DNA of 64,000 nt from Bradyrhizobium sp. BTAi1 (GCF_000015165.1 NC_009485.1:4049501-4113500); one strand, 5' to 3'. Positions 52,361 to 61,524 are shown, counted from the stretch's first letter. The notes: generated by a model not told the origin, from the letters alone. Made by a program: numbers and translations.

Positions 52361-54594
52361 GCGAGGGTCAGACCAGCGGCAATGGACGCATGACGGAGCC
52401 AGACACTCCGTCGTCATGGCCGGGCTTGACCCGGCCATCCACGGCCGCATGCGAGAACGGCGTGGATGCCCGGGTCAAGCCCGGGCATGACGAGAGGAGG
52501 GGGCGAGTTGCAAAACGTCTCGCGGCGATTGGGTTGACGTTGATCGTGGTCGTCGCGACGGCTCTCACCGCTTACACCATCTCCCTCGGCCCGCTGCCGC
52601 TGCAGGACGCCAAAGCGCTGTCCACCACGGTGGTCGATCGCCACGGCAAGCTGCTGCGCGCCTATGCGATGGCGGATGGGCGTTGGCGGTTGCCGGTCAG
52701 CGCGCAGAAGGACGTCGACCCGACCTATCTGAAGCTGCTGTTCGCCTATGAGGACCAGCGCTTCTATGACCACCACGGCGTCGATCCGCGCGCGCTGGCG
52801 CGGGCGGCGATTCAATTCGGCTCACACGGTCATATCGTGTCCGGCGGCTCGACCATCACGATGCAGCTGGCGCGGTTGCTGGAGCCGCGGCGGCAGCGGT
52901 CGCTGCACGCCAAGCTCCGGCAGATCGTGCGCGCGCTCGAGCTCGAGCGGAAGCTCGGCAAGGACGAGATCCTCGATCTGTATCTGACGCTCGCGCCGTA
53001 TGGCGGCAATCTCGAAGGCATCCGCGCCGCCTCGATCGCCTATTTCGGCAAGGAGCCGAAGCGCCTCTCGCTGGCCGAGGCCGCACTCCTGGTCGCGCTG
53101 CCGCAGTCGCCGGAGACGCGCCGGCTCGATCGCCACCCGGAGGCGGCGCGCCGCGGCCGCGACCGCGTGCTCGATCGCATGGTGTCGGAGAACGTCATCT
53201 CCGCCGAGGACGCCGCGCAGGCGAAGGCGCAACCGGTGCCGGCCTTCCGCAAGCCGATGCCGATCCTGGCGCCGCATGCCGCCGACCAGGCCACGGCGGT
53301 CGTGAAGGACCGGCCGATCATCCGGCTGACATTGGACGCATCGCTGCAGAAGGTGCTGGAGCCGCTGGCGCGCGACCGCGCCGCCGCGCTGGGGCCGAAC
53401 ATCTCGGTCGGCATCATCGTGATCGACAATGACAGTGGCGACGTGCTCGCCCATGTCGGTTCTGCGGATTATTTCGACGAGCGGCGGGCCGGGCAGGTCG
53501 ATATGACGCGCGCGGTGCGCTCGCCCGGCTCGACCCTGAAGCCGTTCATCTATGGCTTGGCCTTCGAGGACGGCTTCGTGCATCCGGAGAGCCTGATCGA
53601 GGACCGCCCGGTACGCTTCGGTTCCTACGCGCCGGAGAATTTCGACATGACGTTCCAGGGCACAGTGCCGGTGCGCAAGGCGCTGCAGCTGTCGCTGAAC
53701 GTGCCGGCGATCGTGCTGCTCGACCGCGTCGGCGCCAGCCGGCTGTCGTCGCGGCTCAAGCAGGCCGGCGGCAATCTGGTGCTGCCGAAGGACGAGGCGC
53801 CCGGTCTGGCGATGGGACTCGGCGGGGTCGGCGTGACCCTGCAGGACCTCGCACAGCTCTATGCTGGATTTCCGCGGCTCGGCACCACCAAGCCGCTGCG
53901 CCAGATCATGACGGCCGAGGTCCTGACGGCCGAGGACGCCGACACCAGGGAACCGATGCGGCTGATGGATCCGGCCGCCGCCTGGCAGGTCGGCAACGTG
54001 CTGCTCGGCACGCCGCCGCCGGAAAATGCCGCGCGCAACCGCATCGCCTTCAAGACCGGCACCAGCTACGGCTATCGTGACGCTTGGTCCGTGGGCTTTG
54101 ACGGCCGCATGACGATCGGCGTCTGGGTCGGTCGTCCCGACGGCGCGCCAGTGCCGGGCCTGATCGGCCGTGTCGCCGCTGCGCCGATCCTGTTCGACGC
54201 CTTCGCGCGCAGCGGCAAGCTGCCGGCGGCCCTGCCCAAGCCGCCCAAGGGGGCGCTTATTGCCGGCAATTCAAAGTTGCCACTGCCGCTGCGCCGGTTC
54301 CGTCCGATCGGCGAACTGCTACGGACCGGCGCCGAGCAGGCCCCGCACATCCAGTTCCCGCTCAACGGCTCGCGCATCGATGTCGATCGGACCGCGGGAC
54401 CGGAGGCCGCCGTGATGCCGGTGAAAGTCTCCGGCGGCGTGCTGCCGCTGACCATGCTGGTCAATGGCCTGCCGGTCGGCGAGATCGACAGCCGGCGCCA
54501 GCGCCTGATCGATCCGCCCGGGCCGGGCTTTGCCCGGCTGACCGTCATCGACGCCACGGGCGCGGCGGACACAGTTGTGGTCAGAATCCAATGA
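52357..54594 (+). CDS. pbpC: Penicillin-binding protein 1C (bifunctional GT51/transpeptidase)
   Basis: A 745-residue class A-type PBP. After the transmembrane helix (AAIGLTLIVVVATALTAYTI), the GT51 domain shows YEDQRFYDHHGVD (catalytic Glu132), GGSTITMQLARLL (163-175), KLGKDEILDLYLTLAPYGGN and AYFGKEP. The transpeptidase domain has SPGSTLKPF (nucleophile Ser392, Lys395), LSLNVPA (S-x-N) and FKTGTSYG (Lys566). A BiPBP_C-type tail follows (IQFPLNGSRIDV). The ATG overlaps the macroglobulin stop (ATGA), so the two are translationally coupled. Residues ~19-45 are encoded by a palindromic repeat (52412-52492), which is in frame and 81 bases long; the N-terminal tail is thus about 27 residues longer than needed. 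Confidence 0.95.
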   Translation: MSEGQTSGNGRMTEPDTPSSWPGLTRPSTAACENGVDARVKPGHDERRGRVAKRLAAIGLTLIVVVATALTAYTISLGPLPLQDAKALSTTVVDRHGKLLRAYAMADGRWRLPVSAQKDVDPTYLKLLFAYEDQRFYDHHGVDPRALARAAIQFGSHGHIVSGGSTITMQLARLLEPRRQRSLHAKLRQIVRALELERKLGKDEILDLYLTLAPYGGNLEGIRAASIAYFGKEPKRLSLAEAALLVALPQSPETRRLDRHPEAARRGRDRVLDRMVSENVISAEDAAQAKAQPVPAFRKPMPILAPHAADQATAVVKDRPIIRLTLDASLQKVLEPLARDRAAALGPNISVGIIVIDNDSGDVLAHVGSADYFDERRAGQVDMTRAVRSPGSTLKPFIYGLAFEDGFVHPESLIEDRPVRFGSYAPENFDMTFQGTVPVRKALQLSLNVPAIVLLDRVGASRLSSRLKQAGGNLVLPKDEAPGLAMGLGGVGVTLQDLAQLYAGFPRLGTTKPLRQIMTAEVLTAEDADTREPMRLMDPAAAWQVGNVLLGTPPPENAARNRIAFKTGTSYGYRDAWSVGFDGRMTIGVWVGRPDGAPVPGLIGRVAAAPILFDAFARSGKLPAALPKPPKGALIAGNSKLPLPLRRFRPIGELLRTGAEQAPHIQFPLNGSRIDVDRTAGPEAAVMPVKVSGGVLPLTMLVNGLPVGEIDSRRQRLIDPPGPGFARLTVIDATGAADTVVVRIQ
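52412..52492. repeat. Palindromic repeat inserted in frame in pbpC
   Basis: Two 32-base arms (52412-52443 and 52461-52492) are inverted copies with two mismatches, around a 17-base loop. The core is GGGCTTGACCCGG. The whole element is 81 bases, exactly 27 codons, and is translated as WPGLTRPSTA...DARVKPGHDE. A degenerate single arm of the same family occurs at 58452-58483. Confidence 0.85.
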
Positions 54595-54645
54595 CCGTTC
54601 GCTAAGCGGTTGTCGGCATGGTGGTTTCGGCGTATTCGGAACCCC

Positions 54646-56388
54646 ATGGTTGAGACCTTTGCCCGCCCCCGTTTTGGAGAGCCGCGCGAGCCGAAGAACC
54701 TGGTGAATCCGGGCAATCGGCTGGTGCGGATGATCGATGCCGTCACCGTCAGCCACGCCAGGGCTGTTGCGTTCTTGCTCGTCTGCGGGCTGCTGCTGTT
54801 TTTGCCGGGATTCTTCACGATTCCGCCGATCGATCGCGACGAGGCGCGGTTCGCGCAGGCGACCAAGCAGATGGTCGAGAGCGGCGATTATGTCGATATC
54901 CGCTTCCAGGACGATGTGCGCTACAAGAAGCCGGTCGGAATCTACTGGTTGCAGTCGGCTGCGGTTGAAACCGCATCTGCGGTCGGATTGCCGCGGGCAC
55001 AGCTGCGCATCTGGGTGTATCGCATTCCCTCGCTGATCGGCGCAATCGGCGCGGTGCTGCTGACCTATTGGACCGCGCTCGCTTTTGTCACGCGGCGTGG
55101 CGCGGTGTTCGCGGCGCTCTTGATATGCTGCTCGGTGTTGCTCGGTGCTGAAGCGCGGCTCGCCAAGACCGATGCCATGCTGCTGTTCACGGTGGTGGCC
55201 GCGATGGGCGCGCTGGCCCGTGTCTATCTGTCCTGGCAGCGCGGCGAGGATCCTGAGCATCCCCCTTGGGGGCCGCCGGCGATCTTCTGGACGGCGCTGG
55301 CCGGCGGCATCCTGATCAAGGGGCCGCTGATCCTGATGTTTGCCGGTCTCACGATCATTGCTCTCGCCATCATGGATCGCGGCGCGGCGTGGCTGTGGCG
55401 TCTGCGGCCCGTCTGGGGGCTGATGTGGATGCTGGTGCTGGTGCTGCCCTGGTTCGTGCTGATCTTCCTGCGTGCCGGAGACACCTTCTTCGCCGACTCC
55501 GTCGGCGGCGACATGTTGAGCAAGATCGGTGCCCAGGAGTCGCATGGCGCGCCGCCGGGCCTCTATCTGCTGCTGCTGTTCATCACCTTCTGGCCCGGCG
55601 CTCCGCTGGCGGCGATGGCGGCGCCTGCGGTGTGGCGGGCGCGGCGTGAGCCGGGCGCGCAGTTCCTGCTGGCCTGGCTGCTGCCGTCCTGGATCGTGTT
55701 CGAGGCCGTCCTGACCAAGCTGCCGCATTACGTGCTGCCGCTTTATCCCGCGATCGCGATCCTCACCGTCGGCGCCCTGGAGCGGCGGGTGTTGTCACGG
55801 TCCTGGCTGCGCCGTGGCGCCGCCTGGTGGTTTGCCATTCCTGCCATCACCTCGGTGGTTGCCGTGATCGGCGCCATCATCGTCACGCACCAGCCGGTGT
55901 TCCTGGCTTGGCCGTTCGTCGCCGCATCGCTGATCTTCGGCCTGTTCGCCTGGTGGCTGTATGACGACGGCCGGGCCGAGCGCTCGCTGCTGAATGCGGC
56001 GGTTGCGGCAATGTTCCTCGCCTTCGTGGTCTACGGCGCGGTGCTGCCGGCGCTGACGCCGCTGTTCCCGAGCGCGGAGATTGCGCGCGCGCTGCGCAAC
56101 GTCGTGTGTGTCGGTCCGAAGGCCGCGGCGGCCGGCTTCCACGAGCCGAGCCTGGTGTTCATGACGGGAACCTCGACCCAGCTGACCGACGGCTCAGGCG
56201 CCGCCGATTTCCTCAGCCAGGGTACCTGCCGCTTCGCGCTGGTCGAGCAGCGGACCGAGCGCGCCTTCGTGCAGCGGGCCGAGGCGATCGGGCTGCGCTA
56301 CAACGTGGCCAAGCGCATCGACGGCTACAACATCTCGCAGGGGCGGCCGGTCTCGATCGCGATCTTCCGCTCGGAAGGCACCGAATAG
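54646..56388 (+). CDS. ArnT-like glycosyltransferase (PMT/GT39-83 type), lipid-linked sugar donor
   Basis: A 580-residue multi-helix inner-membrane glycosyltransferase. The first periplasmic loop FFTIPPIDRDEARFAQATKQMV carries the DE acidic pair typical of ArnT, RgtA-D and PMT enzymes. It is followed by KKPVGIYWLQSAAVE (the KPPLYYW-like motif) and RIPSLIGAIGAVLLTYW. About 11-12 helices are visible. These enzymes take a sugar from an undecaprenyl-phosphate carrier and add it to lipid A, core sugars or proteins. It is the first gene of a four-gene unit with PAP2, GT2 and LAB_N. The start is the ATG at 54646; a GTG at 54610 is also in frame. Confidence 0.88.
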   Translation: MVETFARPRFGEPREPKNLVNPGNRLVRMIDAVTVSHARAVAFLLVCGLLLFLPGFFTIPPIDRDEARFAQATKQMVESGDYVDIRFQDDVRYKKPVGIYWLQSAAVETASAVGLPRAQLRIWVYRIPSLIGAIGAVLLTYWTALAFVTRRGAVFAALLICCSVLLGAEARLAKTDAMLLFTVVAAMGALARVYLSWQRGEDPEHPPWGPPAIFWTALAGGILIKGPLILMFAGLTIIALAIMDRGAAWLWRLRPVWGLMWMLVLVLPWFVLIFLRAGDTFFADSVGGDMLSKIGAQESHGAPPGLYLLLLFITFWPGAPLAAMAAPAVWRARREPGAQFLLAWLLPSWIVFEAVLTKLPHYVLPLYPAIAILTVGALERRVLSRSWLRRGAAWWFAIPAITSVVAVIGAIIVTHQPVFLAWPFVAASLIFGLFAWWLYDDGRAERSLLNAAVAAMFLAFVVYGAVLPALTPLFPSAEIARALRNVVCVGPKAAAAGFHEPSLVFMTGTSTQLTDGSGAADFLSQGTCRFALVEQRTERAFVQRAEAIGLRYNVAKRIDGYNISQGRPVSIAIFRSEGTE

Positions 56389-57180
56389 ATGTCGGCGTCC
56401 GGCTCTCCTTCGCCTTCATCAACCTATCTGTCGCAGCTCGCGCTGGTCGGGAAGTTCTCGCTCGGCCGGCTCGTCCGTCGTCCACAAGCCGTGCCTGATG
56501 CGCCGAGCTGGCAGCGTCTGTCGCGCCAGCTTCTCCTGGTCGCAGGCATTGGCGTCAGCGCGATCCTCGTGCTGATGTTTGCCTTCGATGCCTATGAGAT
56601 CGGGCTGATGCCCGCGCGCGGCACACCGAGCCTGTGGCCGGTCCGCATCCTCACCGATTTCGGCCAGGATGAATATGTGCTGGCTCTGTTGGCGCTCGGT
56701 GTCGTCGTGACGATCCTGATCGCGCCGCTTTGGCCCGAGGCCACGCGCAGCCGCCTGCTCAATTTCGCGACCCATGTTCAGTACCTGTTTTTCGCGGTCC
56801 TGAGCTCGTTGCTTGCGGCCCAGGTCTTGAAATACGTCATCGGGCGCGGTCGTCCGTTCGTCGGCGGCAAGGCGAACGCCTTCAACTTCGAGCCGTTCAA
56901 CGGCACGCCGGCTTATTTCAGCATGCCCTCGGCGCATGCCGTCACCGCTTTCGCGCTGGCTTTCGCGGTGGCGGCCGTCTGGCCGCGGCTGCGCGTTCCC
57001 ATGTACATCTATGCGGTGGCGATCGCCGCGAGCCGGCTCGTCCTGCTTGCCCATCATCCGAGCGACGTGGTGGCCGGGGCCGTCGTCGGCCTGGTCTGCG
57101 CGATGCTGGTCCGCTACTGGTTCGCAGCGCGGCGGCTGGGCTTCCGCTTCGGCAAGGACGGCCGGATCTTACCGCGCTAA
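56389..57180 (+). CDS. PAP2 family phosphatase, membrane (lipid phosphatase)
   Basis: A 263-residue membrane phosphatase. The three PAP2 motifs are present: KYVIGRGRPFVGG (K-x6-RP), SMPSAHAVTAFA (PSGH-type) and ASRLVLLAHHPSDVVAGA (SR-x5-H-x3-D). Helices match a five- to six-pass lipid phosphatase. Relatives dephosphorylate undecaprenyl-pyrophosphate, phosphatidylglycerol-phosphate or lipid A (LpxE/LpxF). The ATG follows the upstream stop codon directly, so it is co-translated with the glycosyltransferase. Being next to an ArnT-like enzyme favours a lipid A or carrier-lipid role. Confidence 0.88.
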   Translation: MSASGSPSPSSTYLSQLALVGKFSLGRLVRRPQAVPDAPSWQRLSRQLLLVAGIGVSAILVLMFAFDAYEIGLMPARGTPSLWPVRILTDFGQDEYVLALLALGVVVTILIAPLWPEATRSRLLNFATHVQYLFFAVLSSLLAAQVLKYVIGRGRPFVGGKANAFNFEPFNGTPAYFSMPSAHAVTAFALAFAVAAVWPRLRVPMYIYAVAIAASRLVLLAHHPSDVVAGAVVGLVCAMLVRYWFAARRLGFRFGKDGRILPR

Positions 57181-57273
57181 GGGGGTTGATAGCCGGCCCC
57201 AAGCCCCATAATAAGCCTCCGCCGGAGCGCCCGGGCAGGAACCGGTCTGATCAAGCCATCACGAGTCCCAGAT

Positions 57274-58011
57274 TTGTCGACCGAAACCCCCGTTGCCGTC
57301 TCCATCGTCGTTCCCGTGCGCAACGAGGCCGGCAACATCACGCCTCTGATCACCGAGATCGCGGCCGCGCTCGACGGTCTGTGGCCGTACGAGATCATCT
57401 ACGTCAATGACGGCTCGACCGACGAGACCGCGCAGCGCCTCGCCGAGGAGATGGCGCGGCGGCCGAACCTGCGCGTTCTGCGCCACGAGAGGTCGACGGG
57501 GCAGTCCGCTGCGGTCCGCAGCGGAATCCGTGCCGCGCATGGCGCCATGGTGGCGACGCTCGACGGTGACGGCCAGAACAATCCCGCCTTCCTCCCGGAC
57601 CTGATCGCCGCGCTGGAAAAGGGCGGCGGGCGGGTCGGCCTCGTCGCGGGCCAGCGGGTCGGCCGCAAGGATACCGGCTTCAAGAAGCTGCAGTCGCGGC
57701 TCGCCAACAAGATCCGCAACGCGGTGCTGCATGACGGCACCCGCGACACCGGCTGCGGCCTCAAGGCCGTTCGCCGCGACGTGTTCCTGATGATGCCGTA
57801 TTTCGATGGTCTGCACCGCTTCCTGCCGGCCCTGGTGCGGCGCGAGGGCTACGACATCGCCTATATCGACGTGATCGATCGTCCCCGGCATTCGGGCGTG
57901 TCGAACTACGGGTTCTTCGACCGGCTCTGGATCGGGATCATGGATCTCGCCGGCGTGTGGTGGCTGATCCGCCGCAAGAAGCCGACGCCGGTCGCGATCG
58001 AGGTGAAATGA
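57274..58011 (+). CDS. GT2 polyprenyl-phosphate sugar transferase (ArnC/DPM-like)
   Basis: A 245-residue family 2 glycosyltransferase. It has SIVVPVRNEAGNITPLITEI, EIIYVNDGSTDETAQ (UDP/GDP-sugar binding), MVATLDGDGQNNPAFLPDL (D-x-D-like metal site), NKIRNAVLHDGTRDTGCGLK and FHRFLPALVRREGYD-type end, and HSGVSNYGFFDRLW. Members transfer a sugar from a nucleotide to undecaprenyl or dodecaprenyl phosphate. No C-terminal helix pair is obvious; the next gene, LAB_N, may supply the membrane part. It starts at a TTG (57274). Its stop overlaps the next start (ATGA). Confidence 0.88.
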   Translation: MSTETPVAVSIVVPVRNEAGNITPLITEIAAALDGLWPYEIIYVNDGSTDETAQRLAEEMARRPNLRVLRHERSTGQSAAVRSGIRAAHGAMVATLDGDGQNNPAFLPDLIAALEKGGGRVGLVAGQRVGRKDTGFKKLQSRLANKIRNAVLHDGTRDTGCGLKAVRRDVFLMMPYFDGLHRFLPALVRREGYDIAYIDVIDRPRHSGVSNYGFFDRLWIGIMDLAGVWWLIRRKKPTPVAIEVK

Positions 58012-58349
58012 TGCTGATTCAATTCGGGCAGGCGTTCAGCAACTATCTCTACGACATTTTCATCGCGAAGTTCGATTTCTGGCTGGTGTTCGGCCTCGCG
58101 GCTCAGCTCGCTTTTGCCGCGCGCTTCCTGGTGCAGTGGATCGCGAGCGAGCGCGCAGGCAAGAGCGTCGTGCCGCTTGCCTTCTGGTTCTTCTCGATCG
58201 GCGGCGGCCTGATGACGCTGATCTACGGCCTCGTCAAGCGCGAGCCGGTCATCATCTTCGGCCAGTTGCTGTCGAACATCATCTACGTCCGCAACGTCAT
58301 GCTGATCTTCAAGAGCCGCCAGCGCGAGTCTCAGACGCTGAGCAATTGA
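58008..58349 (+). CDS. Lipid A biosynthesis N-terminal domain (LAB_N) membrane protein
   Basis: A 113-residue protein of the LAB_N family. It has three hydrophobic helices and the typical motif FWLVFGLAAQLAFAARFLVQ, then WIASERAGKSVVPLAFWFFS and GLMTLIYGLVKREPVIIFGQ. It ends IIYVRNVMLIF. In rhizobia a similar protein (RgtF) works with a GT2 (RgtE) to make the lipid-linked galacturonic acid donor. Its ATG overlaps the GT2 stop by four bases, so the two are coupled. This supports a GT2-LAB_N complex. Confidence 0.88.
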   Translation: MMLIQFGQAFSNYLYDIFIAKFDFWLVFGLAAQLAFAARFLVQWIASERAGKSVVPLAFWFFSIGGGLMTLIYGLVKREPVIIFGQLLSNIIYVRNVMLIFKSRQRESQTLSN

Positions 58350-58451
58350 GCGGACCTGCGGGTCCTCGATCTCACACTGCAAAAGCGCTTCTCGCACGGC
58401 AGCTGATCGTTCGATCCCCATCTCAGTGCATGTTCCCAACGTCTCCCTCGC

Positions 58452-58483
58452 CATGGCCGGGCTTGTCACGGCATGACGAGCAA
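58452..58483. repeat. Degenerate palindromic-repeat arm
   Basis: CCATGGCCGGGCTTG followed by CACGGCATGACGAG resembles one arm of the element at 52412, with its middle altered. It sits between the convergent LAB_N and Na/Pi genes. Confidence 0.5.
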
Positions 58484-58509
58484 TTCATTGGCGGGGTGCG
58501 CCGCGACGC

Positions 58510-60207
58510 CTAGCGCGGCAGAGGCTGGGCCGACGATGCGGGCAGGGCGGCCGCGGCCGGCACGCGGTCTGCGTTTTCACTCCGGCGGCTCGCCACCTCG
58601 CCGGCCGCATCCAGCACCGGATAGGCGACTGAGCAGATGTGCGAGTGGATGCGCCTGAGATCACGCAGGACGTCGAGATGCAGTGACGTGGTTTCCAGCG
58701 TCTCTGAACGGCCCTCGCGCAGCCGTTCGAGATGTCGCTCGGTGGCGGCGAGTTCGGCGTTGCGGAGCTCGGCTTTCTGATCCAGGAGCTGGTGCGCCTG
58801 CTGCGCGTCGCCGGACATGAAGATGCCGAAGGCGATGCGCAGCGACTCCATGATCTGGCGGTGAAAGGCCTGCAGCTCGTCGGCGCCTTCTGTCGAGAAC
58901 TGGAACCGGCGCTTGATCTTCTTGGTGGCGAGCTCGCTCAGGTTCTTGTCGATGATATCGCCGATGTGCTCGAGGTTGATCGCGAGCGAGATGATCTCCA
59001 TCGCGCGCTTGCCTTCGCGCTCGTCCAGGCTGCCCCGCGTGAGCTTGGTGATGTAGAGCTTGATCGCTTCGTCGAGCCGGTCGACGGCATTGTCCATCCG
59101 CGACACCTGGTCGACGAGGCCGCGATCATTGGTCATCATTGCGGTCATGACGTTGCGCAGCATGGTCTCCACCATGTCACCCATGCGCAGCGCCTCGCGG
59201 GCGGCGTCCGCGAGCGCGAGCGAGGGCGTTTCGAGCGCCGTTTCATCTAGATAACGGGGCTTGGCGGGGTCGATCTCGGCGCGTCGATCCGGAAACAGCT
59301 TGACGAGCAGTTTCTCCAGGCCGCCCAGCAGGCCGATGAAAATGATGGCGGTGCCGAGATTGAACGCCATATGGAACTGCGCCGTCAGCTTGGACAGGTC
59401 CGGCTGCCACAACTGCAATTGCGTCGCGAGCGGTTGCAGAAAAGGTGCGACCAGCGCGACGCCGGCGATGCGGTTGATGAGATTGCCGACGGGGAGGCGA
59501 TAGCTCGCCGGATTGTCGCGGTGGGCGCCCTCGAACACGGGATTGACGGCGCTGCCGAGATTGGCTCCCAGCACCAGCGCCAGTGCCGCATCAGCCGTGA
59601 TGAAATGGGCGTAGGCCAGCGACATCACCAGCAGCACGCTGGCCACGCTGGAGTGCACGATCCATGTCACTGCAGCGCCGAAGACGATGCACAGCGTCAC
59701 ATCGGCGGTGATCGCCTGCATGAACACGCGCATGGCCGGCGCTTCCTCGGCCGGTGCCAGGGTGTCGATCAGAATGTGCAGGGACAGCAGCATCAGGCCG
59801 AGGCCGATCGAGACCCGACCGAGATCCTTGATGCGCGAACGCGGCCCGCTGCGGAACGCCACCAGCCCCAGCACGAACAGGACTGGCGCCACGGCGGCGA
59901 CGTTGAACGACAGCACCTGCACGATCAGCGTGGTGCCGATATTGGCACCGAGCATGATGGCGAGCGCCGGAATCAGGCCGACGAGGCCCTCCGCCGCGAA
60001 GGAGGTGGTGATGAGCGCGGTCGCCGTGCTGCTCTGGAGCAGGGCGGTGAGACCCAGTCCCGCCGCCAGGGCGCTGAAGCGGTTTCGCAGCGCACGCGAC
60101 AGCAGGAGCCGGAGATCCGGACCAAACGCGCGCAGGATGCCGCTGTGGACCATGTGCAGGCCCCACAGCAGCAGCGCTACGCCGCCCATCAAATCGAGCA
60201 GAACCAT
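58510..60207 (-). CDS. Na+/phosphate cotransporter family protein with PhoU-like tail
   Basis: A 565-residue membrane protein of the NptA/YjbB family. The two inverted QSS-type repeats are GLTALLQSSTATALITTSFA (58-61) and VTWIVHSSVASVLLVMSLA. Helices fill residues ~1-310, including MLGANIGTTLIVQVL and LVLGANLGSAVNPVFEG. From ~335 to ~530 there is a PhoU-like helical domain (AREALRMGDMVETMLRNVMT; INLEHIGDIIDKNLSELATK). The protein imports or exports phosphate with sodium. It is convergent with the LAB_N gene and alone in its transcript as far as can be seen. Confidence 0.93.
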   Translation of the reverse strand: MVLLDLMGGVALLLWGLHMVHSGILRAFGPDLRLLLSRALRNRFSALAAGLGLTALLQSSTATALITTSFAAEGLVGLIPALAIMLGANIGTTLIVQVLSFNVAAVAPVLFVLGLVAFRSGPRSRIKDLGRVSIGLGLMLLSLHILIDTLAPAEEAPAMRVFMQAITADVTLCIVFGAAVTWIVHSSVASVLLVMSLAYAHFITADAALALVLGANLGSAVNPVFEGAHRDNPASYRLPVGNLINRIAGVALVAPFLQPLATQLQLWQPDLSKLTAQFHMAFNLGTAIIFIGLLGGLEKLLVKLFPDRRAEIDPAKPRYLDETALETPSLALADAAREALRMGDMVETMLRNVMTAMMTNDRGLVDQVSRMDNAVDRLDEAIKLYITKLTRGSLDEREGKRAMEIISLAINLEHIGDIIDKNLSELATKKIKRRFQFSTEGADELQAFHRQIMESLRIAFGIFMSGDAQQAHQLLDQKAELRNAELAATERHLERLREGRSETLETTSLHLDVLRDLRRIHSHICSVAYPVLDAAGEVASRRSENADRVPAAAALPASSAQPLPR

Positions 60208-60330
60208 GATTCCCGTTCGTGTCCGCGATCGTCGCTGCGAAGGCTACGCCCAATCGGTCGCGGATCAACGCTATTTTGGCGGCCCTCGCTGCCTGATCGC
60301 AGGGCGTTTTGTTTGCCGCCGAGACTGTGG

Positions 60331-61524
60331 TCAGGCGGCGTTGAAGGCCGCAAAGCCGCGTTCCAGGTCAGCCTTGAGATCCTCGACGTTCTCCAGGCCG
60401 ATATGCAGGCGCAAAGTCGGGCCGCCCGGCGCCCAGCGGGTGGCAGTCCGATAGCTCGCGCAGTCGAACGGGATCGCCAGACTCTCGAAGCCACCCCAGG
60501 AATAGCCCATGCCGAACAGCGTCAGCGTGTCGAGCATCGCATCAACCGCCGCTTGCGGCCTTGGTTGCAGCACGATGCTGAACAGGCCCGAGGCGCCGGT
60601 GAAGTCGCGCTTCCAGATCGCATGTCCCGGATGGCTCTCCAGCGCCGGATGCAGCACGTCGATCACCTCGGGACGCGCGGCGAGCCAGCGCGCCATCTCC
60701 AGGCCCGACCGATGATGCTGGGCCAGCCGCACGCCAAGCGTCCGAACGCCGCGCAACGCCAGGAACACATCGTCGGGGCCGGCACAGACGCCGAGCAAGC
60801 GGATGCCCTCGGCAATCAACGGCCAGGCCTTCTCGTTTGCCGAAATCGTTCCGAACATGATGTCGGAATGGCCACCGATATATTTGGTGGCCGCCTGCAT
60901 GCTGATGTCGACGCCCTGCTCAAGCGAGCGGTGATAGAGCGGCGTGGCCCAGGTGTTGTCGTCGATGACGAGCGCGCCATGGGCATGCGCCACGGCCGCG
61001 ATCGCCGGGATGTCCGGCATCTCGAAGGACTGCGAGCCCGGCGCCTCGACGACGACTGCCCGTGTATTCGGTTTGAGCAGTTGCTCAATTCCTGAGCCGA
61101 CAAGTGGGTCGAAATAAGTCGTCTCGACACCATAACGGGCCAGCATGCCGTTGCAGAAATTGCGGGTAGGACGGTAGATGCTGTCGCAGACGAGCACGTG
61201 GTCGCCGGCCTTGAGCACCGACAGCAGCGTCGTCGAGATCGCAGCAAGACCGGACGGCGCGATGCCGACGCCGGCGCATTGCGGGCCTTCCAGCTCCATC
61301 AGCACCTGCTGCAGCGCCTTGGTGGTCGGTGTTCCGTGGCGGCCATATTGGAATTCGCCGCGGTGCGCGTGCAGGTCGTCGGCTGTGGGGTAAAGAACGG
61401 TCGAGCCGTGGAAGACGGCAGGATTCACGAATCCATGCTGCGCCTTCGTGTCTCTGCCCGCCGTGATCAGCCGTGTTCCGACATTTTGTCGCACCGCCGC
61501 AGCGGGGTCGTTCTTCGATGCCAT
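60331..61524 (-). CDS. metC: Cystathionine beta-lyase
   Basis: A 397-residue PLP enzyme of the Cys/Met metabolism family that splits cystathionine to homocysteine in methionine synthesis. It has FQYGRHGTPTTKALQQVLME (substrate loop), GIAPSGLAAISTTLLSVLKA (PLP phosphate site), DDNTWATPLYHRSLEQGVD and SMQAATKYIGGHSDIMFGTI with Lys214 as the PLP lysine. The sequence WAPGGPTLRLHIGLENVEDL ends the family signature. The length is typical. It is divergent from aapJ, with a 316-base gap. Confidence 0.93.
   Translation of the reverse strand: MASKNDPAAAVRQNVGTRLITAGRDTKAQHGFVNPAVFHGSTVLYPTADDLHAHRGEFQYGRHGTPTTKALQQVLMELEGPQCAGVGIAPSGLAAISTTLLSVLKAGDHVLVCDSIYRPTRNFCNGMLARYGVETTYFDPLVGSGIEQLLKPNTRAVVVEAPGSQSFEMPDIPAIAAVAHAHGALVIDDNTWATPLYHRSLEQGVDISMQAATKYIGGHSDIMFGTISANEKAWPLIAEGIRLLGVCAGPDDVFLALRGVRTLGVRLAQHHRSGLEMARWLAARPEVIDVLHPALESHPGHAIWKRDFTGASGLFSIVLQPRPQAAVDAMLDTLTLFGMGYSWGGFESLAIPFDCASYRTATRWAPGGPTLRLHIGLENVEDLKADLERGFAAFNAA

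Noticed and set aside
49607..52450. A 947-codon open frame on the minus strand
   Set aside because: It is antisense to the alpha-2-macroglobulin gene. The composition is unnatural and there is no recognisable motif.
59371..61095. A 574-codon plus-strand frame
   Set aside because: Antisense to the Na/Pi transporter and metC; no domain.
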